DNA of 64,000 bases, taken from contig NZ_AP024652.1 of the NCBI RefSeq assembly GCF_019977315.1, forward strand, positions 2,666,001-2,730,000, written 5' to 3'. The notes under the pieces were generated by a model. It did no database searches, was not told the DNA's origin, and saw only the letters and a program-made list of their open reading frames with translations. The DNA is from Arthrobacter sp. StoSoilB22 (lineage in GTDB: Bacteria; Actinomycetota; Actinomycetes; Actinomycetales; Micrococcaceae). Positions 50,158 through 59,805 of this stretch are shown one piece after another. The position numbers were made by a program, and so were the translations under genes. Each line of letters opens with the position of its first letter. Position 1 is the stretch's first letter.

Positions 50158-51184
50158 AGTGATCCCATCCAACGGTGTCAGCAGTTTGCCCGGAAATCCG
50201 GACGCCACTGCCTGGCGGCTCGACAACGGCTTGAACCGAGCCTATCGCAGTGAAGCCCTTCGGCAGCTGTATATCTGCCGGGAAAGTGGCAAGCAAACCA
50301 TGGTCTTCTCCCCCGCCCAGTACCCATCGCATAGCGTCATCGCCAAGCAAGGCAGCTGCTGGTTCCAACGTGGCTGCATAAGTCTCCAAGGCCGCAGAAT
50401 CGAAATTCAGGATCACGCGGCTTGCTGCGGCCAGGCGGCTGCCGTCGCGCATCAGGCCATCGGAGATGTCCAACATGGCGGTGGCACCCGCGCGCGCAGC
50501 CAGAGGCCCGGCGAGCAGTGGTGGCAGCGGCCTGCATTGGTTGTCCACCAGGATCCGCAAGTCAGCAGATAAGCTGTCCAAGGAAATCTCGCTTTCCAAC
50601 AGCGCCCACCCGGCAGCTGCCCTTCCCAGCGTTCCCGAAACAGCCACTATGTCCCCGGGTTTGGCGCCGGACCTCAGCACCGGCGCGAGGCCGGCGAGCG
50701 TGCCGACGACGGCGACAGTCACTGCAAGCTCCCGGCCACGGCCCAGGTCCCCGCCAGCCACGGAGCAGTCCGGTGCTCCCAGGCCACTAATCGCCGCCGT
50801 AAGGCCATCGGCAAACGCTTCAACCCATTCGACGGGCGTGTCCGGTGGCAGGGTAAGGCTCACCACCATACTGGTGGCACTGCCACCCATGGCGTTGATG
50901 TCGCTGAGGTTTTGCGCCGCGGCCTTCCAGCCGACGTCGTATCCGGTGGTCCGATAGCCGTTGCGCCACTCAAGCCTGAAGTCCTGGTCCTGGGTCTGGG
51001 TGTCGATGGAGATGAGGGTACGGCCGTCCGGTGCTGCGATCAGGGCAGCGTCGTCGCCGGGTCCCAGGAGAACGCCGGGGCTATGGTGCAGTCGCGGGAA
51101 GATCCGGGCAAGGAGCGCGGACTCCGTTAGGTCCTGGACGGTCAACTGATCTACTGGCACTGCACTCGATTCTTCTCTCGACAC
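50147..51184 (-). CDS. thiL: thiamine-monophosphate kinase
   Basis: Makes thiamine diphosphate, the ligand of the thiC riboswitch upstream at 18.5 kb. The ATP-binding region has LLGPGDDAALI, NLSDINAMGG and the later LDISDGL, with GGGEDHGLL near the end. 345 aa. GTG start at 51184 with GGAG closely upstream. Confidence 0.95.
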   Translation of the reverse strand: MSREESSAVPVDQLTVQDLTESALLARIFPRLHHSPGVLLGPGDDAALIAAPDGRTLISIDTQTQDQDFRLEWRNGYRTTGYDVGWKAAAQNLSDINAMGGSATSMVVSLTLPPDTPVEWVEAFADGLTAAISGLGAPDCSVAGGDLGRGRELAVTVAVVGTLAGLAPVLRSGAKPGDIVAVSGTLGRAAAGWALLESEISLDSLSADLRILVDNQCRPLPPLLAGPLAARAGATAMLDISDGLMRDGSRLAAASRVILNFDSAALETYAATLEPAAALLGDDAMRWVLGGGEDHGLLATFPADIQLPKGFTAIGSVQAVVEPPGSGVRISGQTADTVGWDHFAD

Positions 51185-51316
51185 GGATCTCCACCCTTTT
51201 CCAGGTACTGCCTAACGCTATCGCGCTCCACCGACAGGATAATGCGGCACTCCCTCTGGCGTTCCAGCAGGAATGTGACCCCGGCAACGCGTATCTTCCA
51301 GCACCCGCGTGCGGGA

Positions 51317-51322
51317 TAGGCT
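51317..51322 (+). promoter_or_regulatory. candidate -10 box of a leaderless DUF3515 transcript
   Basis: TAGGCT, then six bases, then ATG at 51329. No Shine-Dalgarno is needed; -35 is weak (TTCCAG, 16-base spacer). Confidence 0.4.
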
Positions 51323-51328
51323 GGATGG

Positions 51329-51838
51329 ATGCACCGTAAGACCCTCCGCCGGACAGCTCTGGCCATCGCCCTGGCTTCCGCATCCGTCACCGCTTTGTCG
51401 GCCTGCTCCCCGGCCGTGGACGTCACGGCCGCCGCGGACGCGGCCAATCCTGCCTGCGCACCCATGATGGTGGCCCTGCCAGACCAAATCGGTGATGCGG
51501 CCCTTCGCAAAACCAACAGCCAGGCCACAGCCGCATGGGGAGATCCTTCTCAGGTTATTCTCCGCTGCGGCGTAAACGTTCCAGGTCCCACCACAGACCG
51601 TTGCGTGAGCGTCAATGACATCGACTGGGTCATCAAGGAAGGCGATCCCGTCTATACCCTGACCACCTTCGGGCGCGAACCCGCCACGGAAATCCTGATT
51701 GATCCGGTCAAATTGGAGGCAGCGAACATCAGTTCGGCTACCGTGCTCACCGAACTGGCAGCAGCTGTTGGCAAGATCAAGGCAACCGGAAAGTGCGTTG
51801 GCCAGGAAGACCTTCAGAACCTGCCGTCAGCGCAGTAG
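51329..51838 (+). CDS. DUF3515 family lipoprotein
   Basis: 169 aa. An N-terminal signal peptide with a lipobox LSAC (Cys26) predicts a membrane-attached lipoprotein. Two conserved cysteines (RCGV and DRCVSV) may form a disulfide, with a further Cys in GKCVGQ. Function unknown; the family is actinobacterial and often sits between thiL and ddl, as here, although on the opposite strand. It ends 13 bases from the convergent ddl stop. Confidence 0.85.
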   Translation: MHRKTLRRTALAIALASASVTALSACSPAVDVTAAADAANPACAPMMVALPDQIGDAALRKTNSQATAAWGDPSQVILRCGVNVPGPTTDRCVSVNDIDWVIKEGDPVYTLTTFGREPATEILIDPVKLEAANISSATVLTELAAAVGKIKATGKCVGQEDLQNLPSAQ

Positions 51839-51851
51839 TCAATCAACCAGG

Positions 51852-52988
51852 TCAGCGCAGGCCCGTTTTGCGGGTCAGCGCCAGATGGATCAATTCGTCA
51901 ATCAGATCCCCGTAGGCAAGGCCGGATGCGGCCCACATTTGCGGGTACATGCTCTTAGGCGTGAAGCCAGGCATCGTGTTGATCTCGTTGATGATGAGCT
52001 CGCCGGCCGGGGTGTAGAAGAAGTCCACACGGCTAAGGCCTTCTGCCCCGACGGCGTCGAAAGCGACGGCGGCAAGTTCGCGCACACGCGCGATTGCCTC
52101 ATCCGGCATATCGGCAGGGCAGCTCAGGGCTGCGGCCCCGTCCTCCACGTATTTGGCGGCAAAGTCATAGAACTGATGCTCTCCTTCTGCCACGGCAATT
52201 TCACCGGGCATGGAAGTACGGGGAGCATCGGTGCCACGGCCTTGAAGGACCGCGCATTCGATCTCACGGCCCACGATGCCGGCTTCAATGACAAGCTTCA
52301 GGTCGTGGCGTCGCGCTTCCTCTATGGCAGCGTCCAGCCCATCCATCGAGTCCACTTTGGAAATACCCATGGACGAACCCGCGCGGGCAGGCTTGACGAA
52401 CACGGGGAACCCAAGCTTGTCCACCCGCTTACGAACTGCCTCGGAGTCAGTGCTCCATTCGCGGTCCGTGACAGCCACGTACGGGCCCACGCTTAGTCCG
52501 GCGGATTCAAACACCACCTTCATGAAGTGCTTGTCCATTCCCACAGCCGAGGCCAGCACACCGGCTCCGACATAGCGGGTGTCCGAAAGCTCCAGGAGGC
52601 CTTGGACTGTACCGTCTTCTCCCCACGGCCCATGCAGCAGGGGAAAGACCACGTCCACGGCACCCAATTCCAAGGGAACGGCGTTGGGCTCGGTCACGAT
52701 GAGCTGATGCTCACCACCCACCTCGGCCAAGGTGACGGTTTTACCCGACGGCGCCACCTCGGGAAGCGCTGCGGAGCTCAAGGACCAGTCGCTGGTGTCG
52801 CCCGAAGCGAGAACCCACTGACCGGATTTGGCGATGCCGATCGGTATGACCTCGTACTTGTTTTTGTCGATCGCGCCCATCACGCCAGCGGCAGTGACGC
52901 AGCTGACTGCGTGTTCGCTGGAGCGCCCCCCGAAGAGGATTGCTACACGGGGACGGCCCGTCACGGGGGTGGATTGGTCAGTCACCAT
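51852..52988 (-). CDS. ddl: D-alanine--D-alanine ligase
   Basis: Makes D-Ala-D-Ala for peptidoglycan. The ATP-grasp fold shows FGGRSSEHAVSC at the start, LLHGPWGEDGTVQG, KPARAGSSMGISKV and the metal-ligand segment INEINTMPGFTPKSMYP. 378 aa, normal. Its start overlaps the gpsA stop by one base (TGATG). Confidence 0.96.
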   Translation of the reverse strand: MVTDQSTPVTGRPRVAILFGGRSSEHAVSCVTAAGVMGAIDKNKYEVIPIGIAKSGQWVLASGDTSDWSLSSAALPEVAPSGKTVTLAEVGGEHQLIVTEPNAVPLELGAVDVVFPLLHGPWGEDGTVQGLLELSDTRYVGAGVLASAVGMDKHFMKVVFESAGLSVGPYVAVTDREWSTDSEAVRKRVDKLGFPVFVKPARAGSSMGISKVDSMDGLDAAIEEARRHDLKLVIEAGIVGREIECAVLQGRGTDAPRTSMPGEIAVAEGEHQFYDFAAKYVEDGAAALSCPADMPDEAIARVRELAAVAFDAVGAEGLSRVDFFYTPAGELIINEINTMPGFTPKSMYPQMWAASGLAYGDLIDELIHLALTRKTGLR

Positions 52989-54040
52989 CAGTAGTCGCCT
53001 TCGGACTTCAGTGCCCGGGCCAGCAGTCGCGGTCCCAGGTCATCAACGGACATTCTGCCTTCCAGCACTGCCACGACGGCGGCCGTAATCGGCATTTCTA
53101 CATTCAACTTGCCAGCGAGCTCATGTACAGCCGGGCCCGATTTGATGCCCTCGGCTGTTTGTGTCATTTGTTCGGCAACTTGCTCGAGGCTGAGGCCTTC
53201 TCCAAGCAACCTCCCGGCGGTGTGGTTGCGTGAGAGAGCTGACGAGCATGTGGCAACAAGATCCCCCAGCCCGGCAAGGCCGGCCATGGTGTGAGCTTCT
53301 CCGCCGAGGGCCAGCGCAAGCCGGGACGTCTCGGCGAGTCCTCGTGTGATCACCGACGCTTTGGTGTTGTCGCCCATCTGCTTGCCTTCGCAAATTCCAA
53401 CGGCAAGGGCAATCACGTTCTTTACGATCCCGCCGATTTCCACGCCCACAACGTCAGTGCTGGTGTAGGGCCTGAAGTACGGTGCCGTGCAGCACAAGGC
53501 TATGGCAGCAGCGGTGTCCGCGTCGCTGCAAGCAACAACGGATGCTGTTGGTTGCTCCCTGGCGATCTCCATGGCCAGGTTAGGACCGGAGACCACTGCT
53601 ACGCGGGACGCGGGAAGACCCAACTCCTGGGCGATGACTTCGCTCATCCGGGCGTCCGTGCCCAGCTCGAGGCCCTTCATCAAAGAGACAACCACGGCGT
53701 CGGGTGCAAGCAAGGGCTTCCATTCCCCGAGTTGTGGCCGCAGGGATTGGGCGGGCACGGCGAGGACCACCAAGGTGGCGTCCTTGAGCACCTCGGCCAC
53801 ATCCGTGGAGGCGGTGACTGAAGGCGGGAGCACTATGTCTTTGAGGTATTGCTCGTTGCGGTGCGAAGAGTTGATCTGCTCAACCACCTGGGAGCGGCGA
53901 CCCCAGATCCGGATGCTGCGCTCGGATCCGGTTGCCGCAGCGGCATCGGCCAAGACCTTGGCAAACGTGGTTCCCCAGGACCCCGCACCCAAAACTGCCA
54001 CGATATCCGGTGTATTGACAGTACCGTCCACAGTGGTCAT
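52988..54040 (-). CDS. gpsA: glycerol-3-phosphate dehydrogenase (NAD(P)+)
   Basis: Provides sn-glycerol-3-phosphate for phospholipids. Nucleotide-binding VAVLGAGSWGTTFAK near the N-terminus, catalytic-site Lys in IVKNVIALAVG and GLAGLGDLVATCSS. 350 aa. Overlaps the plsC gene by four bases (ATGA); the order plsC-gpsA-ddl is one translation-coupled run. Confidence 0.96.
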   Translation of the reverse strand: MTTVDGTVNTPDIVAVLGAGSWGTTFAKVLADAAAATGSERSIRIWGRRSQVVEQINSSHRNEQYLKDIVLPPSVTASTDVAEVLKDATLVVLAVPAQSLRPQLGEWKPLLAPDAVVVSLMKGLELGTDARMSEVIAQELGLPASRVAVVSGPNLAMEIAREQPTASVVACSDADTAAAIALCCTAPYFRPYTSTDVVGVEIGGIVKNVIALAVGICEGKQMGDNTKASVITRGLAETSRLALALGGEAHTMAGLAGLGDLVATCSSALSRNHTAGRLLGEGLSLEQVAEQMTQTAEGIKSGPAVHELAGKLNVEMPITAAVVAVLEGRMSVDDLGPRLLARALKSEGDY

Positions 54041-54810
54041 TTGCCGTCATCCCCTTCGTGCTCGTCAAGGGAGCCCTCCTGGGTGAAGCGGCCGTGCTTG
54101 GACTGTTTGTGGACAGCCGGATCCCAGCGCTCAGCCGGCGCATCTTCTCCGCGAAGGGTTTCAAGAAGTTCCGTGATCGCATCCATGATGACCTCCGTGG
54201 CCGCCGTCAGCGTTGTACGGTCCATGGGCCGGTCGCTGAACGCACTGAGATCAACGGGCTTACCCACAAGCACGCGCACAGTTTTGCGAGGGAAGATGTG
54301 GAACCGCTTGGCGTACCGCGGAAAAACTTCCTGTGCACCCCAGTGCGCCATGGGTACCACGGGCGCGCCGGTCTGCAGGGCAAGCCTGGCGGCCCCGGTG
54401 TGGCCCTTCATCGGCCACAGATGGGGGTCGCGGGTCAGGGTGCCCTCGGGATAGATAATGATTGCGCCGCCGGCGTCCACTACCTCTTTGGCGACTTGAA
54501 GCGAGCGGTTCGCTCCCGCCGTCGAGCGTTCAACCGGAATTTGCCTGGTGGCGCGCAACAGGGCACCCAATACGGGAACCTTGAAGAGGCCCGTCTTCGC
54601 GAGGAAGTGCGGTGGCCGCTTCTGGTTGTACACCATATGCCCGATCACGATGGGGTCGATCTCGGTGCAGTGGTTTGGTACTGCGATGAAGCCGCCGGAT
54701 GGCAGGTTCTCCATGCCTTCCCACTTCTTGGCCATCAGGAGATTCATCAGCGGACGCGCGAGACCGGCCAGCAGCATGAATGTTGCACGGCTCTTGGCCG
54801 ATTCCTTCAA
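54037..54810 (-). CDS. plsC: 1-acyl-sn-glycerol-3-phosphate acyltransferase
   Basis: Second acylation in phosphatidic acid synthesis, using acyl-ACP/CoA from the fab pathway. Motif I NHCTEIDP (H-x4-D) and motif III IIIYPEGTLTRD are intact. 257 aa; the last 35 residues are charged. No clear membrane helix beyond an N-terminal amphipathic region, so a peripheral membrane association is likely. Eleven bases follow murA. Confidence 0.93.
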   Translation of the reverse strand: MKESAKSRATFMLLAGLARPLMNLLMAKKWEGMENLPSGGFIAVPNHCTEIDPIVIGHMVYNQKRPPHFLAKTGLFKVPVLGALLRATRQIPVERSTAGANRSLQVAKEVVDAGGAIIIYPEGTLTRDPHLWPMKGHTGAARLALQTGAPVVPMAHWGAQEVFPRYAKRFHIFPRKTVRVLVGKPVDLSAFSDRPMDRTTLTAATEVIMDAITELLETLRGEDAPAERWDPAVHKQSKHGRFTQEGSLDEHEGDDGK

Positions 54811-54821
54811 AGGAGCCCCCG

Positions 54822-56147
54822 CTACTTGGTGGTGGTGATATCGAAATCGGCGCCCAGGCCGGCCAACTTCTCGGTGAAGCGCTCATAGCCGCGATTGATG
54901 ATGTCGATGCCCGTAACCCGTGAAGTTCCCGTAGCAGCAAGCGCTGCGATGAGGTGGCTGAAACCGCCCCGGAGATCAGGGATGTCAATATCGGTGCCCC
55001 TGAGTGGAGTGGGACCTGAAATGACTGCTGAGTGGAGGAAGTTCCGCTGTCCGAACCGGCAGGGAACACTGCCCAGGCACTCACGGTGTACCTGAATGTT
55101 CGCACCCATTCGCGCAAGGGCTTCGGTGAATCCGAACCGGTTCTCGTAGACCGTCTCGTGGACGATTGAGACGCCCTCGGCCTGCGTGAGGGCAACCACC
55201 AACGGCTGCTGCCAGTCCGTCATGAATCCGGGGTGGACGTCCGTCTCCAGGACGAGCGGGGAGAGTTTGCCGCCCTGATGGTAGAAGCGGATGCCGTCAT
55301 CGCCAATGTCCATGCCACCGCCCACTTTGCGGTAGGTATTGAGGAAGGTCATCATGTCCCGCTGCGAAGCGCCCTCAACATAGATGTCGCCCCGGGTCAC
55401 CAAAGCAGCCGAAGCCCAGGACGCGGACTCGTTGCGGTCCGGGAGTGCGCGGTGGTTGTATCCACGCAGGTCCTTGACGCCTTCGATCCGGATGGTCCGG
55501 TCCGTCTGGACGCTGATGATGGCGCCCATTTTCTGCAGGACAGCTATGAGATCGATGATCTCCGGTTCCGTGGCCGCGCCAATGAGTTCGGTGATGCCCT
55601 CCGCACGCGTTGCACTCAGCAGCACCTGCTCGGTGGCCCCAACCGAGGGGTATGGCAGGGAAATTTTGGCTCCGTGAAGGCCGTTCGGGGCAGAGATGTG
55701 GATGCCACCGGGGCGCTTTTCCACCACGGCACCGAACTGCCGCAAAACGTTCAGGTGGTAGTCGATGGGCCTGTCGCCGATCTTGCAGCCACCCAGATCC
55801 GGGATGAATGCCTCGCCGATCGCATGGATCAGGGGTCCGCACAGCAGGATGGGAATCCTTGAATCGCCCGCGTGTGCATCAATTGCTGTGCTGGAGGCCG
55901 TCTTCGCATCCTTGGGATCCAAGGTGAGGTCGCCCGAAACCGGATCCTTAACGACGGTCACGCCATGCAGCTGCAGCAGGCTGGTGACTACCTCTACGTC
56001 CTTGATTTCCGGCACATTCCTCAGCACCGATGGCTCGCTGCCCAGCAACGCCGCCACCATGGCCTTGGGCACCAGGTTCTTGGCACCGCGAACGGTCACT
56101 CGTCCGGTTAACGGGACGCCACCGCGGATTGTCAGAACACTACTCAT
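54822..56147 (-). CDS. murA: UDP-N-acetylglucosamine 1-carboxyvinyltransferase
   Basis: First committed step of peptidoglycan synthesis. Lys23-Asn24 in RGAKNLVPKA and the fosfomycin-target Cys121 in LGGCKIGDRP are both present. The C-terminal Arg/Asp segment is RGTDIDIPDLRGG. 441 aa, a little longer than E. coli. Separate murA paralogs are common in Gram-positives; which one this is cannot be decided. Confidence 0.95.
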   Translation of the reverse strand: MSSVLTIRGGVPLTGRVTVRGAKNLVPKAMVAALLGSEPSVLRNVPEIKDVEVVTSLLQLHGVTVVKDPVSGDLTLDPKDAKTASSTAIDAHAGDSRIPILLCGPLIHAIGEAFIPDLGGCKIGDRPIDYHLNVLRQFGAVVEKRPGGIHISAPNGLHGAKISLPYPSVGATEQVLLSATRAEGITELIGAATEPEIIDLIAVLQKMGAIISVQTDRTIRIEGVKDLRGYNHRALPDRNESASWASAALVTRGDIYVEGASQRDMMTFLNTYRKVGGGMDIGDDGIRFYHQGGKLSPLVLETDVHPGFMTDWQQPLVVALTQAEGVSIVHETVYENRFGFTEALARMGANIQVHRECLGSVPCRFGQRNFLHSAVISGPTPLRGTDIDIPDLRGGFSHLIAALAATGTSRVTGIDIINRGYERFTEKLAGLGADFDITTTK

Positions 56148-56279
56148 CTATACCGGTTTCCTCACGACTACTCGCCCCCCAAACTTACAAAGGCTCCAGC
56201 TAAGCATAGAAGCTCGCTTTACCGATCCGAAATGGAACCGCCCGAAGGCTCGCCGATCACGTCCCTGAAGCACACCGAC

Positions 56280-56321
56280 AAAAAAGGACCGGCCGGCCCT
56301 CCCAGGGGGGCCCACCGGTCC
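56280..56321 (-). terminator. intrinsic terminator after leuD
   Basis: Minus strand: 14-bp stem with two mismatches (56308-56321 with 56286-56299) and a short G/C-rich loop, followed by six T. Ends the leuCD transcript. Confidence 0.8.
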
Positions 56322-56354
56322 GTTATCCGCAAGGTTGCGACCTCACAGCAGAGG

Positions 56355-56963
56355 CTACTGGGCTTGAACCTTCGCTGGCAGCGTCTTCGGCTTGAAAGAC
56401 GGGCGCGTGGCCTCGTACGCCGTGATGTCTGCCTCATGCTGAAGGGTCAGGCCGATGTCGTCGAGGCCTTCCAGCAGGCGCCACCGGGTGTAGTCGTCAA
56501 TCTCGAACGGCGCCACTACATTGCCGCACTCAACCGTTTTGGAGACCAGGTCCACCTTGACTTCGGTACCGGGGTGGTTTTCCAGGACCTTCCAGATCAA
56601 CTCAATGTCGTCCTGGGCTACCTGCGCCGCCAGCAACCCCTGCTTTCCGGAGTTTCCGCGGAAGATGTCTGCGAAACGTGATGACAGAACAGCTTTGAAA
56701 CCGTAATCCTTCAACGCCCAGACGGCGTGTTCGCGGGATGACCCCGTACCGAAATCGGGGCCGGCCACCAGGACGGAGCCTGCGCTGAACGGGGCTTGGT
56801 TCAGGATGAAGGACTCGTCTTTCCGCCAAGCGGCGAACAGCGCGTCCTCAAACCCTGTCCGGGTGATGCGCTTGAGGTACACAGCGGGGATGATCTGGTC
56901 CGTGTCCACGTTGCTCTGGCGCAGGGGAACGCCGATGCCGGTGTGGGTAGTGAATGCTTCCAT
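56355..56963 (-). CDS. leuD: 3-isopropylmalate dehydratase small subunit
   Basis: Swivel subunit of the leucine-pathway isomerase. Motif [14 protein letters not shown] and [21 protein letters not shown] are diagnostic. 202 aa. Starts nine bases after leuC and is co-transcribed with it. Confidence 0.96.
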   Translation of the reverse strand: MEAFTTHTGIGVPLRQSNVDTDQIIPAVYLKRITRTGFEDALFAAWRKDESFILNQAPFSAGSVLVAGPDFGTGSSREHAVWALKDYGFKAVLSSRFADIFRGNSGKQGLLAAQVAQDDIELIWKVLENHPGTEVKVDLVSKTVECGNVVAPFEIDDYTRWRLLEGLDDIGLTLQHEADITAYEATRPSFKPKTLPAKVQAQ

Positions 56964-56972
56964 GGGATCCTC

Positions 56973-58460
56973 CTAGACTGCGGTTCCGGTCAGTGTGCCT
57001 GCGGCAGCGGACTCGAGGTCCGACGGCGAGCTCAGCGTGCCTCGGACCGCCGTGGCGGCGGCCACCACCGGCGAGACCAAGTGCGTGCGGCCGCCCTTAC
57101 CTTGGCGTCCCTCGAAGTTGCGGTTGGATGTTGAGGCGCAACGCTCCCCCGGCTCCAACTGGTCCGGGTTCATGCCCAAGCACATGGAACAACCAGCAAA
57201 ACGCCATTCAGCGCCAAAGTCCTTGAAGACCTTGTCCAGGCCCTCTGCTTCGGCTTCGAGCCGGACACGGGCTGATCCGGGAACCACCAGCATGCGAATG
57301 TTGGGGTCCTTTTCACGGCCACGGATGATGTCTGCAGCAGCGCGCAGGTCTTCAATCCGGGAATTGGTGCAGGAACCCAGGAAGACCGTATCCACACGGA
57401 TGTCCTTCATGGGAGTGCCGGCCTCCAGGCCCATGTACTGCAGTGCGCGCTCAGCGGCTGCCTTGGCATTCTCATCACCGAAGTCCTCGGGCGAAGGCAC
57501 CTTGGCGGACAGCGAGACGCCTTGGCCCGGGTTGGTTCCCCAGGTCACGAACGGCTCCAGGGTGTCAGCGTCGAGGTCAACTTCGACGTCGAAGGTCGCG
57601 TCGGCGTCCGTGTTCAACGTGTTCCAGTACTCGACGGCGGCATCCCAGTCGGCGCCTTCGGGGGCGTGGGGGCGGCCCTGCATGTAGTCGTAGGTGGTCT
57701 GGTCCGGAGCCACCATACCGGCGCGGGCGCCGGCTTCGATGGACATGTTGCAGATGGTCATGCGGGCGTCCATGGACAGCGCACGAATGGCGGAGCCACG
57801 GTATTCCAGGACGTATCCCTGACCGCCGCCGGTGCCGATCTTGGCGATGACGGCCAGGATGATGTCCTTGGCGGTGACGCCGGGGCGCAGGGTACCTTCA
57901 ACGTTGATGGCCATGGTTTTGAACGGCTTCAAGGACAGGGTCTGGGTGGCCATGACGTGCTCCACCTCGGACGTGCCGATGCCCATGGCCAACGCCCCGA
58001 AGGCCCCGTGGGTTGAGGTGTGCGAGTCGCCGCAAACCACGGTCATACCCGGCTGAGTCAGGCCCAGCTGCGGACCCACTACGTGCACGATTCCCTGTTC
58101 CTTGTCACCGAGGGAGTGCAAGCGGACGCCGAATTCCTTGCAGTTTGCGCGGAGGGTTTCAATCTGGGTACGGCTGGTCAGGTCCGCAATTGGTTTGTCG
58201 ATGTCCAGCGTGGGAGTGTTGTGGTCCTCGGTGGCAATCGTGAGGTCTACCCGGCGCAAAGGCCGGCCGGCCAGGCGCAGGCCTTCAAATGCCTGCGGGG
58301 ACGTTACTTCATGGACAAGGTGCAGGTCGATGAAGAGAAGGTCGGGCTGGGCATTGGCTCCTTCGCCTTCACCTTTGCGCACTATGTGCGCGTCCCAGAC
58401 CTTCTCGGCCAGTGTCTTTCCCACGGCCTTGCTCCCTTCACTGCGATTGGCTTGTTGCAT
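56973..58460 (-). CDS. leuC: 3-isopropylmalate dehydratase large subunit
   Basis: Aconitase-type 4Fe-4S enzyme in leucine synthesis. Cluster ligands are in [12 protein letters not shown] and [22 protein letters not shown] and EDHNTPT are active-site segments. 495 aa from ATG 58460. Divergent from an IclR regulator with an 86-bp shared control region that holds a 15-bp inverted repeat. Confidence 0.96.
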   Translation of the reverse strand: MQQANRSEGSKAVGKTLAEKVWDAHIVRKGEGEGANAQPDLLFIDLHLVHEVTSPQAFEGLRLAGRPLRRVDLTIATEDHNTPTLDIDKPIADLTSRTQIETLRANCKEFGVRLHSLGDKEQGIVHVVGPQLGLTQPGMTVVCGDSHTSTHGAFGALAMGIGTSEVEHVMATQTLSLKPFKTMAINVEGTLRPGVTAKDIILAVIAKIGTGGGQGYVLEYRGSAIRALSMDARMTICNMSIEAGARAGMVAPDQTTYDYMQGRPHAPEGADWDAAVEYWNTLNTDADATFDVEVDLDADTLEPFVTWGTNPGQGVSLSAKVPSPEDFGDENAKAAAERALQYMGLEAGTPMKDIRVDTVFLGSCTNSRIEDLRAAADIIRGREKDPNIRMLVVPGSARVRLEAEAEGLDKVFKDFGAEWRFAGCSMCLGMNPDQLEPGERCASTSNRNFEGRQGKGGRTHLVSPVVAAATAVRGTLSSPSDLESAAAGTLTGTAV

Positions 58461-58511
58461 GTTCTTGTTCCACTGAAGCAGCCCGGCGTCAAAATAGGCC
58501 AGCGAAACAAC

Positions 58512-58540
58512 TTGCATCTCAGATATTGAGACGGCAATAT
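58512..58540 (+). promoter_or_regulatory. promoter of the IclR gene, leaderless
   Basis: TTGCAT (58512-58517), 17-base spacer, CAATAT (58535-58540), then six bases to ATG 58547. The predicted start is the A of ATG; no Shine-Dalgarno is present, which agrees. Confidence 0.5.
58517..58531. promoter_or_regulatory. inverted-repeat operator TCTCA-N5-TGAGA between leuCD and the IclR gene
   Basis: Perfect five-base arms with an AT-rich core, lying in the spacer between the -35 and -10 boxes of the IclR gene and about 60 bases from leuC. IclR proteins such as LtbR bind short inverted repeats in leu promoters. Binding here would block the regulator's own promoter and could also affect leuCD. Confidence 0.55.
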
Positions 58541-58546
58541 CATTAC

Positions 58547-59266
58547 ATGGACAATTCTAGTGGAGTCGGTGTCATTGATAAAGCGGCCCAAGTACTCGAT
58601 GCCCTTGAGGCCGGGCCCACCACTCTCGCGCAGCTCGTGGCGGCCACAGGCCTTGCCCGGCCCACAGTTCACCGGCTCGCGCTGGCCCTGGTTCACCACC
58701 GCCTGGTAAGCCGCGACATTCAAGGGCGCTTCGTCCTGGGCAGCCGGCTGGTGGAACTCGCATCCGCTGCCGGTGAAGACCGGCTCATCGCCTCCGCCGG
58801 TCCCGTTCTCATTCAGCTCCGCGACGCCACGGGCGAAAGCGCGCAGATTTTCCGCCGCCAAGGCGACTGGCGTGTCTGCGTGGCGTCGGCGGAACGCCCT
58901 ATCGGCCTTCGCGACACCATTCCCGTCGGCACCCAGCTGTCCATGAAGGCCGGCTCCGCCGCCCAAGTACTGCTGGCATGGGAAGACCATGACCGCCTCC
59001 TTGAGGGGCTGCAAAACGCCCGCTTTACGCCTACCGTCCTGGCAGGAGTACGACGCCGGGGCTGGGGTCAGAGCCTCGGCGAACGCGAACCTGGGGTCGC
59101 CTCGGTTTCGGCCCCCGTGCGCGGACCCTCCGGAAGGGTCATTGCCGCAGTATCGATTTCCGGTCCTATTGAGCGACTCACCCGCCAGCCGGGCAGGCTG
59201 CACGCCGAAGTGGTCTGTAACGCCGCCAGGGTACTGACCGAGGCCCTCAGGAAGAACAACGACTAG
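58547..59266 (+). CDS. ltbR: IclR family regulator, LtbR-like
   Basis: 239 aa. Winged helix at about 15-60 ([20 protein letters not shown] in part) and an IclR effector domain with a GxxxxLP-like [14 protein letters not shown]. In corynebacteria and streptomycetes the gene divergent from leuCD encodes LtbR/NdgR, a regulator of leucine and tryptophan synthesis; the identical layout is the main ground for the name. Likely leaderless and autoregulated. Confidence 0.88.
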   Translation: MDNSSGVGVIDKAAQVLDALEAGPTTLAQLVAATGLARPTVHRLALALVHHRLVSRDIQGRFVLGSRLVELASAAGEDRLIASAGPVLIQLRDATGESAQIFRRQGDWRVCVASAERPIGLRDTIPVGTQLSMKAGSAAQVLLAWEDHDRLLEGLQNARFTPTVLAGVRRRGWGQSLGEREPGVASVSAPVRGPSGRVIAAVSISGPIERLTRQPGRLHAEVVCNAARVLTEALRKNND

Positions 59267-59268
59267 CC

Positions 59269-59805
59269 ATGGAAAGCTACGCCGTCTTTCTGCGCGGCAT
59301 CAACGTGGGCGGCATCAACATCAAGATGGCCGATCTCTCCGCAGCCCTGAAGGACTACCCGTTCACCAAGGTCAAAACGCTCCTGGCCAGCGGAAACGTG
59401 GTGCTTCAGAGTGACCTCAGCCCAAAGTTCGTCAAAGCGCAGTTCGAAAAGTGCTTGCGGGAAACCTTCGGATACGACGCCTGGGTGGTGGTCCTCACCG
59501 CCGCGCGGGTCAGCGAACTGGTGGACGCGTGCCCATACCCGGCCGACGACAAATCCACGCACAGTTACATCACTCTCGCCTCGGACACCGCAATGCTCGA
59601 CGAACTCTTTGAAGCAGGCGAAAACCTGGGCGGCGTAGAACAAGTGCGCCTTGGCCCGGAGGCCTCCGCTTGGCTGGCACCGGCTGGCGGCACGCTGGAC
59701 AGCCCTTTCAGCAAGCTCTCCGCCAAGGCACGCTACAAAGCCGGCACCACTACCCGGAACTTGAGAACACTCATCAAAGTCAGGGACGCAGCCGCGGCCC
59801 TCTAG
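59269..59805 (+). CDS. DUF1697 family protein
   Basis: 178 aa, recognised by the N-terminal AVFLRGINVGGINIKMADL and the internal LLASGNVVLQS. The family is widespread with no known enzyme activity. Two bases separate it from the IclR stop, so it may be read from the same message. Its stop overlaps the end of the convergent GTPase gene. Confidence 0.85.
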   Translation: MESYAVFLRGINVGGINIKMADLSAALKDYPFTKVKTLLASGNVVLQSDLSPKFVKAQFEKCLRETFGYDAWVVVLTAARVSELVDACPYPADDKSTHSYITLASDTAMLDELFEAGENLGGVEQVRLGPEASAWLAPAGGTLDSPFSKLSAKARYKAGTTTRNLRTLIKVRDAAAAL

